Shown here piece by piece: positions 43,980-53,380 of a stretch of 55,502 nucleotides of DNA (positions within the stretch are counted from its first letter, which is position 1; the number at the start of each line of letters is the position of its first letter). The notes below the pieces were generated by a model that did not search any database, was not told the DNA's origin, and saw only the letters and a list, made by a program, of their open reading frames with translations. Position numbers and translations under genes: made by a program. Source of the DNA: Brevundimonas sp. UBA2388 (GTDB lineage Bacteria; Pseudomonadota; Alphaproteobacteria; Caulobacterales; Caulobacteraceae); NCBI GenBank assembly GCA_002343425.1, contig DDSO01000143.1:5573-61074 (forward strand). Reading direction: 5' to 3'.

Positions 43980-46900
43980 CTAGGGCTTCGGGGCATTGAG
44001 CCCCCACTCTCTAGCCAAGACCTCCACACGCGATTTGTCTTGGTCAGTCATATCGGGCCAGCGCGCACGCATACGGTCGGTTAGGAAGGCCTTGCTGTCC
44101 GAGCTGCTTTCGGTGACCCAGCCTGCGAGATAGGCGGCATTTTCAACAAGCCATTGCAGTCCCTGAGGGTCGTCAAGAAGGGTGAGGATGACATGCCGGG
44201 TGGACGCATCGCCGTCCTGCTTGAACTCCCCGGCATCCAGGAAGTCGGTGCCGCCCAAGCGGAGAAGGTCGACCAGGTTCGCGATGGTGTTGCCGCTGTT
44301 TATCTGGTCTCGCAAATTTTTGAGCAGGGTTCTTCTGGCACTTGCCGCCAGAAGCTTGGACGCGCTGAACCAGCGGGGGCCAAAGTCTCTGGTATCCGAC
44401 GAGATGAGCTCGGGCGTCATTCGGTGAAGGGCTTGGTACAACTCGTCGCCGAGTCCGATCCCACGCTTGCGGGAGTCCGCAAACTTCAACGCGACTTTTA
44501 GAGGCTCGCTGTTATCGCGAACGCCGCGCTCCCAGTTGGCAGACTTCACCTTCAAGAGTCTGTCTTTGAGTACCTCCTGGGCTTTCTGGCGTGCGCCTTT
44601 CCGAGCGTGTTTCGACTCCTTCGTGATCAGAGAGAGCAAGGGCGTCATCACGCGATGATCGAAACCGGCGAGGTCGAGTTTTTCCCAGAAGGTGGGGTAG
44701 CTCGCGAACTCCGCCAAAAAGTCGTCGCGCAAGTCCGGCGCAACAAGATCAAGATACTGATCAAGCTGATCGATGACATCCTCAATGTAGAGCCCGCCGA
44801 GATTGCCGTCACGAACTCGGATCGCGACGATCGCGCGCGAAAGGTGGGCCACGTCACCGCCCTCTTGCTGGGCGCGTTCGACCAAGTGGTGGAAGGTCGC
44901 GCTGGCACCGAAGAGTCTCAGACTGGAATTGATCAATGAGGCCAGCGTCGCGTGGTCCTTCAGCGCTTGTGGCCAGGAAACGCCGTTGGGTTGTCCGATG
45001 GGGTGATTGGTGAGCATGAGCAGCGCGGCTGTTCGAGCGACCAAGACGAGTTCACCGGCTGCATACGCTTCGTCCATACGCGTCTTGAGAATCGAGTTCT
45101 GGGCGAGTTCCAGCACCTCGTTCTTCGCGATTTTGTTTGTCTCCCAGAAGTGGCCCAAGGCGTAGACTGCGGACTGAGCCGCGGGCAGGCCATGGTTCTG
45201 AACGGCTTTTCGGGAGGACCGAAGGAACGTGTCCCAACTGGCTTCGATTCCACGTTGCAAAAGCGCCTTAACGCGGGCTTCGACGCCGGCCGCCAGGTCA
45301 GGAGAGGTCACTTGCTCATTGAGCGTGGCGACAAGCTGCTGATCGGAGAAGTCCGTTCCCAGAGCCTTGAGCAGGTCCTTTGAAGGTGCAGCGGCGACGA
45401 TCGCGGTGAGATATTGATGGGCATTGCCGGGCAGCTTGACCTTCGGTGCCGTTATTTCGTTCAGCTTCGCAGCGGCAATGAGCTCACCGACCATCTCAAC
45501 GAACGCGGTGGCGCTGGGCGCGGATTCCAGAATGGTCTCTTGTGAACCGCTTAGGCGCTGGACTGTCTGAGCTACGAAGCGTGTGACCGCGCTCTTCGGC
45601 CCCGGTTTGAGCAGAGCCTTAAGGGCGTCCACATCGTGTTTAGTGACGGCCCCCCACGGCTTCGCCGAGATGTAGAGCTTTCGCAAAGTCCGCCAGACCG
45701 AGTCGACCCAGGAGGTTTCTCCAGGAGACAGAGCCTCCATCAAGGTCGCGGTATTCGCAATGAAGGACGGATCTGCCGGAGATGAGGCGTCTAGCATCTT
45801 TTGGAGGATGCGATCGAAGCCCTTCGTGCTGGCCTGGACCTTGAAGCTATCGACGCTGTGATTTTCAATCGCCCTGCGCAGCCGCGGCTCGACCAGAATC
45901 TGGATCGCATCAGCGGGAGGCGCGCCGTAGTGAAGCGCGGCGATACCCTGCTGCCAATCCGGGTCGAGATCGGAGATGTCCATGATCGGGTTGTGGACCG
46001 CGCCGGATATCTCCCTGCCAATGCTGTCTCGGAAGATGACGTAGTAGGCGATTGCGATGAAGGAGACGCCTTCATCACGCCATTGCAGCCAGAGCGTCGC
46101 AATCGAGTTGACGGCGACATTGATCGCTCGGGGCGTGATCTCGTCCTTGTCGTGCGCCTTTTCGTAGAGACGGCCGACCTGAAACGCCCACTCTTCCTTG
46201 AGTTCAGCACCGAAGACCTTCTGGAGCTGGTCGGTGAGATAGGTACTCCAATCCGAGAGCACCGGCCGAGTGACATGGAATGTCAGATCGAACGTCTTTT
46301 CCATGAAGGACTGAGCGAGGGCAGGTGCCGCCTTGCCGTGCTCCACGGCATACATTCGTTCGATCGCTTCCTGGTCAATGGGGAGCAGCACGGTGGGCAG
46401 GTGTGTGGCGCGGCTGGCGCGATTGACGTGCTCCCGACCGAGAAAAAAGCTGCGGATCGTTCCCCACATCGAAACGGCTTCGGCTTCATGAAGCCGATCC
46501 AGATTGTCGATCACAAGGATCAGCCGGCTCTTCTTCGACGACACTTCGTCGATGATCTCGCGAAACAGCCGCTGAAACTCGATCGTCGTCGGATCAGGCG
46601 TGCGGATCGTCCGATTGAGTTCCTTGGTCACTTCCTTGTTCACGAAAAGCGACAGTAGAGAATCGTTGTGGTGAGGCGGGCGGTGCTTGGCCCAGTTTGC
46701 CTTCGTCCAGAACAGTTTTTTGAACGGCCAAAGGGTCGTTCGCCAAGAAAGCCAGATAGCCAAGGCGACCACCGGCGGCACCCCTAAGAACAATGGCCCA
46801 AGCCAGAAGGCCCAGCTCTCGAAGCCTTCCGACGCCGGGTCGAAGGCTGCGTCGAACCAGTCATGTCCGATGAAGTGCATGCCAAGCGGCACAAGGATGA

Positions 46901-47345
46901 GGCTGAGGAGAAGGAGGTGACCTGAGACAGTCAGCGACGGCGTGGACTTGGTTTCGGTGTCCTCAATCTGCCGGTTCAGAACGTCGAGTTGCTCCTGCCA
47001 GCGCTCCTGCGTGGTCAGCTCCCGGTCAATCAGAAATTCGATGAAGGTTTCGAGGAAGGAGCGGCGCGGGGGGTCGCTCTGGTGAAGCCACGCATCGTAG
47101 CAAAATGTATGAGTGTCGATGTCCGGGTCAGCATTTAGGTGTTTTTGGACGAACCCCACAACTGTCGATTTGCCGCTCCCCCAGCGCCCGAGCAAGCCTA
47201 TCACTTTCAGGTCTTCGTTCGTGGCGATGACTGACGCGATGGCCTTGGCGACCCTGTCATGGGAGCCGAACGAATCGGTATCCGCCGCGACATCGCGAAT
47301 GAATTCGAGCTTGGGCGCGGTCGGCCCTTCGACAGCTTCCGTCAT
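43980..47345 (-). CDS. KAP-family P-loop NTPase, membrane-anchored, 1,121 residues
   Basis: The N-terminal KAP NTPase domain (about 30-450) has Walker A GRWGSGKST (53-61) and FCYDAWLHQSDPPRRSFLETF. Two membrane helices are inserted in the domain (about 140-160 and 177-201), the hallmark of KAP proteins. Walker B RLILVIDNLDRLH is at about 275-286. The rest (450-1121) is a long mostly helical region without a recognised domain. GGAGGG 4 bp upstream supports ATG 47345. PifA of plasmid F, an inhibitor of T7 growth, is a known KAP NTPase. Here the gene follows the OLD-UvrD pair, so a role in abortive or membrane-linked defence is inferred. Confidence 0.9.
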   Translation of the reverse strand: MTEAVEGPTAPKLEFIRDVAADTDSFGSHDRVAKAIASVIATNEDLKVIGLLGRWGSGKSTVVGFVQKHLNADPDIDTHTFCYDAWLHQSDPPRRSFLETFIEFLIDRELTTQERWQEQLDVLNRQIEDTETKSTPSLTVSGHLLLLSLILVPLGMHFIGHDWFDAAFDPASEGFESWAFWLGPLFLGVPPVVALAIWLSWRTTLWPFKKLFWTKANWAKHRPPHHNDSLLSLFVNKEVTKELNRTIRTPDPTTIEFQRLFREIIDEVSSKKSRLILVIDNLDRLHEAEAVSMWGTIRSFFLGREHVNRASRATHLPTVLLPIDQEAIERMYAVEHGKAAPALAQSFMEKTFDLTFHVTRPVLSDWSTYLTDQLQKVFGAELKEEWAFQVGRLYEKAHDKDEITPRAINVAVNSIATLWLQWRDEGVSFIAIAYYVIFRDSIGREISGAVHNPIMDISDLDPDWQQGIAALHYGAPPADAIQILVEPRLRRAIENHSVDSFKVQASTKGFDRILQKMLDASSPADPSFIANTATLMEALSPGETSWVDSVWRTLRKLYISAKPWGAVTKHDVDALKALLKPGPKSAVTRFVAQTVQRLSGSQETILESAPSATAFVEMVGELIAAAKLNEITAPKVKLPGNAHQYLTAIVAAAPSKDLLKALGTDFSDQQLVATLNEQVTSPDLAAGVEARVKALLQRGIEASWDTFLRSSRKAVQNHGLPAAQSAVYALGHFWETNKIAKNEVLELAQNSILKTRMDEAYAAGELVLVARTAALLMLTNHPIGQPNGVSWPQALKDHATLASLINSSLRLFGASATFHHLVERAQQEGGDVAHLSRAIVAIRVRDGNLGGLYIEDVIDQLDQYLDLVAPDLRDDFLAEFASYPTFWEKLDLAGFDHRVMTPLLSLITKESKHARKGARQKAQEVLKDRLLKVKSANWERGVRDNSEPLKVALKFADSRKRGIGLGDELYQALHRMTPELISSDTRDFGPRWFSASKLLAASARRTLLKNLRDQINSGNTIANLVDLLRLGGTDFLDAGEFKQDGDASTRHVILTLLDDPQGLQWLVENAAYLAGWVTESSSDSKAFLTDRMRARWPDMTDQDKSRVEVLAREWGLNAPKP

Positions 47346-47367
47346 TCACCCTCCCCGAGTGATATTC

Positions 47368-47406
47368 TTGTTCTCCAAGATATAGCACGGAACAATGAGA
47401 GAACAA
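47368..47406. promoter_or_regulatory. Inverted repeat and possible promoter upstream of the KAP gene
   Basis: TTGTTCTC (47368-47375) and GAGAACAA (47399-47406) form a perfect 8-bp inverted repeat with a 23-nt spacer. On the minus strand the first arm reads TTGTTC as a possible -35, with TATATC 16 bp later as -10. The KAP gene may thus have its own promoter with an operator. Confidence 0.45.
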
Positions 47407-47426
47407 TCTCGGGTGGAATAGCCTTT

Positions 47427-49358
47427 CTAAGCTTCAAGCTCCTGGAGTCCGTAAACCTCGTCCGGCGGGAAAATCCCGGAGGCGCGAATGCACCGTTCTG
47501 CCGTGGCGACGTCTGGCGAGAACATGACAACGACGAGATCCGTGAGCGCCCGCGTGCAGCAGACGTAGAAGAGCCGGCGAGTGCGGTGCACGGCAGTCTC
47601 CTTGCCATCGGCTAGGTTAGTAAGGTCGCCCGCCGACGGCTGCTTAATGCCGAAATACTTCTCGTATGAGAACTGCGTGTGACCGCTGCCCTCCTCGTCG
47701 TCGAGTACGACAAGCACTCTCGGGAATTCAGCGCCCTTGATGCCTTGCTGCGTCGAGAACGGAGACAAGTCGCTGGTGTAGGTTCGGAACGACCAAAGCT
47801 GCTCCGCCGGGCACCGTAAAAAGGCGTCCATGGCCGCCACTTCCTTGCTGACCTCTTCGCCGTCTTCAACAGATGCTTCGGCTTCGTCCGGTTCCCCCCC
47901 AGTCGCCGCCCTACCGTCCAAATGGCTTTGAAAGCGCGGATCGAGAGACACGAGGCTCTTACCCTGCACAAATGTCAGCACGTCGCGGATGGTCGCCTTG
48001 CTGCCCGGCGCCATTAAATCGGCCAGCGCCGTCGATGCGGCCCTCATCTCCTTGAGGAGCAGGGCAATCTTCGCGCCCTTCGTCGCACCTTTCACGAAGG
48101 CGGGCGTTTCGCGCCGGAGGATCGTCATCGCTTCGAACTCGCGGCCGTTCCGTATCGCGTCACTCAGCGGAAGTACGAACGACATGAAAGGCCTTAGTGG
48201 CCACGCCGAAGCGTCGAGGAAGTTCTCACTAAAGGCGGACGGAGCCCGGTCATTGAGTGCGGCATAGACGTCACCAAAGCCGAGCCGCGTCGCGGCCATA
48301 CGGTGCACGACGACCAAGAGCTTCACGTCAGTTCCGGCACCGGACTGCCAACCCTCGTCGTTTTGCTTGGCGGCGACCCATTTGCGGACCAGGGCGATCC
48401 GCTCGTCCCGTTTCGCATCTGCGGGCAGGACAAAGATGCGCGCCGACCCATTCACTGGCTTCAGCCCACCGTTCACGACTTCGGTCCGTCCCCTCGTTTG
48501 AACGAGGTCGTCGCCATCACGGCGAATAGCATTGGCCACTGCGAGCACGGTCGTTGGGCAACGGAAATTCTCTGGCTTGTCGATCTGAACCCAGTCCGGC
48601 TCCAGCGGTATCGGGCCGACGCCCGTCGGGTAAATTCGCTGCATCGGATCACCGAAGAACCCAAGACAGAACCTGTTGCCGAGCTGGGCTTGAACGGCCT
48701 TTAGCGCATCGACGACACTCTGCGTCGTGTCTTGGCTTTCATCGACAAATAAGAAAGGAAACTGCTGGCCGACCAGCGTGCGAAAAAGCGGCCGTTCTCT
48801 CAGCAATTCGGAGGTCATGCGTAGGACGTCGTCGTGTCCGAGCATCCCTTTCGTGTAGTTGCTTCCCGTCCCGTACACGAAGGCTGGCACCCTCGCGATG
48901 CGCGTCAGTTCGTCTTCGTAGCGCGCGATATCCCGCGCATTCTTCTCCTTCGTCCGCTGTTGTACGCGCGGCCCATAGTTTGCCGCCGTCTCGCGCAGCT
49001 CTGCGAGCTTCTCGCGAATGCGGCGGTCGACCCAGGCCCGAATATCGCTCTGAAAGGAGCGCACGACACTCCATAGAAAGCTGTGAATGGTCGACACATG
49101 GACCAGCGGGTTCTGGCCGACATCAGCCCAAATCTCACCGGCGGCGATATCGGTGTAGGTGATGCAGGCGACCTTCTGGCGTCTCCGCGCGAGGGAAGCG
49201 CCATGGACCTCAACAATCGAGGCCAATGCCTTGATGAGCGACGTCGTCTTGCCCGATCCAGCGCCCGCCACAACCACGAAGCTTTTGCGCTCCATTGCCG
49301 TGATGCACTCGCGCAAGCTAACATCGGCTGGCGTATCCGGCTGAGAGGCGCGCTTCAT
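47427..49358 (-). CDS. UvrD/Rep-family helicase of the OLD-UvrD defence pair
   Basis: 643 residues, superfamily 1A helicase. Motif I is VVAGAGSGKTTSL (about 29-41), motif II FLFVDESQDTT, motif III GDPMQRIYPTGVG, and motif VI RRLFYVCCTRALTDLV. KGAEFPRVLVVLDDEE is a motif V region. Its start overlaps the OLD stop by 4 bp. In class 2 OLD systems and Gabija, a UvrD-like partner (GajB) acts with the OLD nuclease (GajA). At 643 residues it is larger than typical GajB, about 490. The KAP gene follows 81 bp later. Confidence 0.9.
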   Translation of the reverse strand: MKRASQPDTPADVSLRECITAMERKSFVVVAGAGSGKTTSLIKALASIVEVHGASLARRRQKVACITYTDIAAGEIWADVGQNPLVHVSTIHSFLWSVVRSFQSDIRAWVDRRIREKLAELRETAANYGPRVQQRTKEKNARDIARYEDELTRIARVPAFVYGTGSNYTKGMLGHDDVLRMTSELLRERPLFRTLVGQQFPFLFVDESQDTTQSVVDALKAVQAQLGNRFCLGFFGDPMQRIYPTGVGPIPLEPDWVQIDKPENFRCPTTVLAVANAIRRDGDDLVQTRGRTEVVNGGLKPVNGSARIFVLPADAKRDERIALVRKWVAAKQNDEGWQSGAGTDVKLLVVVHRMAATRLGFGDVYAALNDRAPSAFSENFLDASAWPLRPFMSFVLPLSDAIRNGREFEAMTILRRETPAFVKGATKGAKIALLLKEMRAASTALADLMAPGSKATIRDVLTFVQGKSLVSLDPRFQSHLDGRAATGGEPDEAEASVEDGEEVSKEVAAMDAFLRCPAEQLWSFRTYTSDLSPFSTQQGIKGAEFPRVLVVLDDEEGSGHTQFSYEKYFGIKQPSAGDLTNLADGKETAVHRTRRLFYVCCTRALTDLVVVMFSPDVATAERCIRASGIFPPDEVYGLQELEA

Positions 49359-51637
49359 GCTGGTTCGCCCGCGTTCACGGAAGGGGCTTCGTCGATCGCG
49401 GTCGCTGCCTCGGCGACCGCATCGACCTCTTCAAGAATTTCGAGATCGACCTTGTCACGAAGCCAGATCAACCCCTCGCGGATGTAGAACGGTACAATCC
49501 AATCCTGCTGAGGGGACGCCAGCACTCCGAGAGCAAATCTCGTCTTGTCGAAACTCTTACCCGTCACGCGGTTGTGGAGCCCCTCAGCCAGCCCGGCCGC
49601 ATCGTCTGGTACGGCTCTGAGTTTGAGGCCAATGAATTTCTGATCCGCGCTCTGACACCAATCGGCATTTTCGAGTCCGAAGGCTTCCTCTAGTGTGCGA
49701 CCACAAAGCGACTGTGTTGCGCCGTTCCAAGTGACATCGGTCGGGACCTGATAAGCGACCCGTACCATCGCTTTATCGGTACCAAGGAGCGGCCTTGCCT
49801 TGTCATCGGCCGCTACCTCCCAAAGCTCCGCGATCAGGAGCTTCTCAGGAAGCCATTGCGCAAGTGTTTGGTTTGCCGTCATTGCGTTCGCCACAGACGG
49901 CAGGCAGGTCGAAGCTTTCTTCTTCACCGGCTCTGCGCCAGCTTCGGTCGCTGGGATTTCAACCTCAGCATCTTCGTCTTCGTCGCCATCAACAGGCTCG
50001 GCGGTTTTCACGGCGACGCTGTCGATGTCAGTCACAATCAGTGTCGTGATCCCGAGGAACTCGATGAGCTCCTTAAAGCGGTGACCGAAGGCACCACCGA
50101 CTTCGAGAATGCAGAGGGAGACCGAGCGAAGCGTGACGGCTTCCTTCTCGATCATGGACGGGAGCAGAAGACGTTCGACATTACCTTCAACCAAAATCAC
50201 TGCGTCCGCGAAGAAGAGGTCACAGTGAGTGAGCTTGAGGTAGCGCTGTAGAAAATCGCGGTCCTTCGGCGCATCGCCGGCTTGGAATGCCGAGAGGTTC
50301 AGGACCTGCGTGGATTGTTCGCCCTCCCCCGCATGCCGTCTGAAGTAGCGGATGGGCGCGAAGCCTCGCTCATACAGGATGTGGGGCGAGTGCGTCGTGA
50401 CAACTACCTGGCTCTTGTAGGCCCCGTCGTCCTCGCCCGGAATCTTCAAGAGGTCGAGGACATTCCGGATGAAGACCTGCTGCAATTGCGCATGCAGATG
50501 GGCCTCGGGCTCCTCAATGAAAATCAAATGGAGTGGTGCGCGGTCCTCCTCTTCAAGGCGCCATTTTTCCTGGAGGTCGAGGATTTCGACGACCATGTAG
50601 ATGAGGTTTTTGAAGCCTAGTCCGTTGTAGCTGTCAGGGAGCCGGACGGCGGCTTCCCCGTCGCCGATCAGATAGTTAACCTTGGCGTCCTGGCTCATGA
50701 CGGTTGCCGGGTTAAGGCTAGATTTGATTTCGAGCCGCGGATTGCTCAGCCCCGGATATCCGAGCTTCGCGATCCGCTTCAACGTCGGCGCGAAAACGTC
50801 CGAGAGGTGCTTGTTCAAGCCTTCTTCGGACTCGAACAGAGCCCTCAGCGCGGAATGATCCTCCGCGCGCTGTTCGAGATTGCGCTGATAGAACCTGCTC
50901 AGTCGGCGAGACAGATCCTCGGCGCGCCCACTTGCGCTAGTGCCCGGTGACGGGTCTGCAAGATGTCGCTGTGCATTCAGGCAATCTACACGCACCAGCG
51001 ATTTCAGTGTCGCCGCGCCGCCTACCTCCCCCGCAAAAGCCGCTGGCTCGTAGTCAGGCGCGGGCCTGAAATTGGCATCGAACTGCGCCCGATCGAGAAC
51101 GAAGTAGCTGAACTCGAATTCGTTCTGCAACTCGCGTTCGAGATAGTCTGTGAGGTCACGGGGCCAGGGAACGTAGCTTCCGCCGCCGTCCGGCAGTGCA
51201 GCCGACTTCGTTAGACCTTCAGCGTGCACATCGCGAAAGCGCTTCAAGAGCTCGGCAGAGTTCTTCGGTCCGAAGACGATGCGCATGCCGACCTGCGTGC
51301 CTGCCCAGGCCGTACTGGGTAGAATCGGGAGCACCAAATGCAGATCGTGTTCGGAAACTTCGAACCAGAGATCGAGCGATATGAAAGGCAGGATGGCGGT
51401 CCCATCACCCGCTGGATCAGCGGCCCCTATTTCGTTGGCCCCCTTCCAGAGATGTGAGCTGAAGTCGTAGATTGAAAAGCGACTCTTCTGCCCAGAGAGG
51501 AACATGTCCAGCGCCTGAGTAGCTGAGGTCTTGCCGCTGTTATTCGCGCCAACAAGTATTGAAATATTGCAGTCCAAATCGACGCGAACATCTTTCAAGC
51601 GTCGATAGTTTCTTAGATGGTATGAATGGATATGCAT
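49355..51637 (-). CDS. OLD-family ATP-dependent nuclease (ABC ATPase + TOPRIM)
   Basis: 760 residues. The ATPase part begins MHIHSYHLRNYRRLKDVRVD, with Walker A GANNSGKTS (30-38). The ABC-like signature region is at about 336-348 (SYNGLGFKNLIYM) and Walker B is LIFIEEPEAHLHAQLQ (about 372). The TOPRIM part shows Glu485 in VILVEGNVERLLLP and the D-x-D pair in VTDIDSV (about 537-539). An acidic insert follows (GDEDEDAEVEIPATEA). This is a class 2 OLD architecture. First gene of the trio, divergent from hsdM. Longer than GajA (about 580 residues), mainly at the C-terminus. Confidence 0.9.
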   Translation of the reverse strand: MHIHSYHLRNYRRLKDVRVDLDCNISILVGANNSGKTSATQALDMFLSGQKSRFSIYDFSSHLWKGANEIGAADPAGDGTAILPFISLDLWFEVSEHDLHLVLPILPSTAWAGTQVGMRIVFGPKNSAELLKRFRDVHAEGLTKSAALPDGGGSYVPWPRDLTDYLERELQNEFEFSYFVLDRAQFDANFRPAPDYEPAAFAGEVGGAATLKSLVRVDCLNAQRHLADPSPGTSASGRAEDLSRRLSRFYQRNLEQRAEDHSALRALFESEEGLNKHLSDVFAPTLKRIAKLGYPGLSNPRLEIKSSLNPATVMSQDAKVNYLIGDGEAAVRLPDSYNGLGFKNLIYMVVEILDLQEKWRLEEEDRAPLHLIFIEEPEAHLHAQLQQVFIRNVLDLLKIPGEDDGAYKSQVVVTTHSPHILYERGFAPIRYFRRHAGEGEQSTQVLNLSAFQAGDAPKDRDFLQRYLKLTHCDLFFADAVILVEGNVERLLLPSMIEKEAVTLRSVSLCILEVGGAFGHRFKELIEFLGITTLIVTDIDSVAVKTAEPVDGDEDEDAEVEIPATEAGAEPVKKKASTCLPSVANAMTANQTLAQWLPEKLLIAELWEVAADDKARPLLGTDKAMVRVAYQVPTDVTWNGATQSLCGRTLEEAFGLENADWCQSADQKFIGLKLRAVPDDAAGLAEGLHNRVTGKSFDKTRFALGVLASPQQDWIVPFYIREGLIWLRDKVDLEILEEVDAVAEAATAIDEAPSVNAGEPA

Positions 51638-51901
51638 GAGCCCCCTCGAACATTATGAACTGTAGCGCCCTATCAACTTTACGTCGAGCAGGAGATGAAG
51701 GCGAACTTTGACTAAGTGGCTCACCTCCCTCGGCTGAGAGCGCCAGCGTGCAGGCGTTCTGCTTTTCGACGGAAAAGCGCGCTGAGGCTCAAGAGGCTAC
51801 TGCGTACCTTAAGAAAGAAGACCGCATAATCCGCAACCCCCTCACGAACATGGCCATTGGCGTAGCCACGCAAATGCGGGCATGCATGCTACGATAATTC
51901 A
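51638..51901. other. Divergent intergenic region between the OLD operon and hsdMSR
   Basis: 264 bp. It contains a decayed recombinase tail (next entry) and probably both promoters. GATAAT at 51892-51897 resembles a -10 for hsdM, followed 26 bp later by the preferred ATG 51923. No other gene is seen. Confidence 0.5.
51748..51897 (+). pseudogene. Decayed C-terminal fragment of a serine recombinase
   Basis: An open stretch ending in TAA 51895-51897 encodes FSTEKRAEAQEATAYL, which matches FATEKRDAVQEATSNL near the C-terminus of the recombinase at 42,310 (10 of 16 identical). DNA over 51763-51800 is also similar to 43605-43645. The rest of the fragment (KKEDRIIRNPLTNMAIG) diverges. It is probably a leftover of an earlier insertion. 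Confidence 0.42.
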
Positions 51902-51922
51902 GTGACGGGGACTGCCCAGCCT

Positions 51923-53380
51923 ATGTTCGAACACGTATTCAAAAGGATCGACGACGTCCTGTGGAAGGACGCTGGCTGCACCAGCGAGCTCGACTACACC
52001 GAGCAGTCATCCTGGCTCCTGTTCCTGAAATATCTCGACGCCCTCGAAACGGACAAGGCTACCGAGGCGCAGCTCAACGGCAGGGCTTACAGCTACATCC
52101 TTGATGAGCCCTATCGCTGGGAGACTTGGGCCGCGCCGAAGGGCAAGGACGCCAAGATCGATCATAACCGGGCGCTATCGGGCGATGACCTATTGGAGTT
52201 CGTCAACCAGAAGCTGGTCCCGTACCTCCACGGCTTCAAACAGACGGCCAGCGGCCCCAACACCATCGAGTACAAGATTGGCCAGATCTTCGGAGAGATC
52301 AAAAACAAGATCCAGAGCGGCTACAATCTGCGGGAAATCATCGACCACATCGATGAACTGCGCTTCGGCTCCCAAACCGAGAAGCACGAGCTTTCCCACC
52401 TGTACGAGGCCAAGATCAAGGCGATGGGCAATGCCGGCCGTAACGGCGGGGAGTATTACACGCCACGTCCGTTGATCCGCGCCATCGTCGAGGTGGTAAA
52501 CCCGCAGATCAGCGAAACCATCTATGACGGCGCGGTCGGTTCCGCTGGCTTCCTGTGTGAGGCGTTCGACTATCTCCAGGAGTCCAATCCCAAGCGCACG
52601 ACGGCTCAAGACAAGCTGCTCCAGGAGCGGACCTTCTACGGCAAGGAGAAGAAGTCCCTAGCTTACGTTATCGGCACGATGAATATGATCCTCCACGGGA
52701 TCGAAGCGCCGAACATCGTCCACGCGAACACCCTCGCTGAAAACGTCGCCGACCTACAGGAGAAGGACCGATTCAACGTCGTCCTGGCCAACCCGCCATT
52801 CGGCGGCAAGGAGCGCAAGGAGGTTCAGCAGAATTTCCCGATCCGATCGGGTGAGACCGCCTTCTTATTCCTTCAGCACTTTATCAAGGTGCTCAAGGCC
52901 GGCGGGCGGGCGGGCATCGTCATCAAGAACACCTTCCTGTCGAATACTGACAACGCCTCGGTCAGCTTGCGCAAGCTGCTGCTGGAGAGCTGCAACCTTC
53001 ACACCGTGCTCGACTGCCCAGGAGGCACCTTCCAGGGCGCGGGTGTGAAGACCGTGGTGCTGTTCTTCGAAAAAGGAGCGCCAACCCGGAAGGTATGGTT
53101 CTATAAGCTCGATCCGGGTCGGAACATGGGCAAGACCAACCCACTTAATGACGCCGATCTAGCCGAGTTCATCTCCCTGCAAAAAACGTTCGCGGACTCG
53201 CCGAACAGCTGGAGTGTGGACGTCAAAGACGTCGACCACAAAGTTTACGACCTCTCAGTAAGGAACCCGAACGGCGGCGAGGCACCGGCGCATCGGTCCC
53301 CACACGACATCATGGACGAGATCGCCGCGCTAGATATCGAGAGCGCGCGGGTACTTGAACGCATCAAGGCGTTGCTATGA
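51923..53380 (+). CDS. hsdM: Type I restriction-modification DNA methyltransferase HsdM
   Basis: 485 residues from ATG 51923 (MFEHVFKRIDDVLWKDAGC), the usual family N-terminus. GTG 51902 in frame would add 7 residues. An N-terminal helical domain (about 1-145) is followed by the N6-adenine methyltransferase: SAM motif YDGAVGSAGFLCEAF, catalytic NPPF in VVLANPPFGGKER. It methylates adenine in the recognition site together with HsdS and protects host DNA. Overlaps hsdS by 4 bp (ATGA). Confidence 0.95.
   Translation: MFEHVFKRIDDVLWKDAGCTSELDYTEQSSWLLFLKYLDALETDKATEAQLNGRAYSYILDEPYRWETWAAPKGKDAKIDHNRALSGDDLLEFVNQKLVPYLHGFKQTASGPNTIEYKIGQIFGEIKNKIQSGYNLREIIDHIDELRFGSQTEKHELSHLYEAKIKAMGNAGRNGGEYYTPRPLIRAIVEVVNPQISETIYDGAVGSAGFLCEAFDYLQESNPKRTTAQDKLLQERTFYGKEKKSLAYVIGTMNMILHGIEAPNIVHANTLAENVADLQEKDRFNVVLANPPFGGKERKEVQQNFPIRSGETAFLFLQHFIKVLKAGGRAGIVIKNTFLSNTDNASVSLRKLLLESCNLHTVLDCPGGTFQGAGVKTVVLFFEKGAPTRKVWFYKLDPGRNMGKTNPLNDADLAEFISLQKTFADSPNSWSVDVKDVDHKVYDLSVRNPNGGEAPAHRSPHDIMDEIAALDIESARVLERIKALL

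Noticed and set aside
44154..46658. Plus-strand frames opposite the KAP gene
   Set aside because: No start signals or domains; the minus-strand protein has consistent KAP motifs through its full length.
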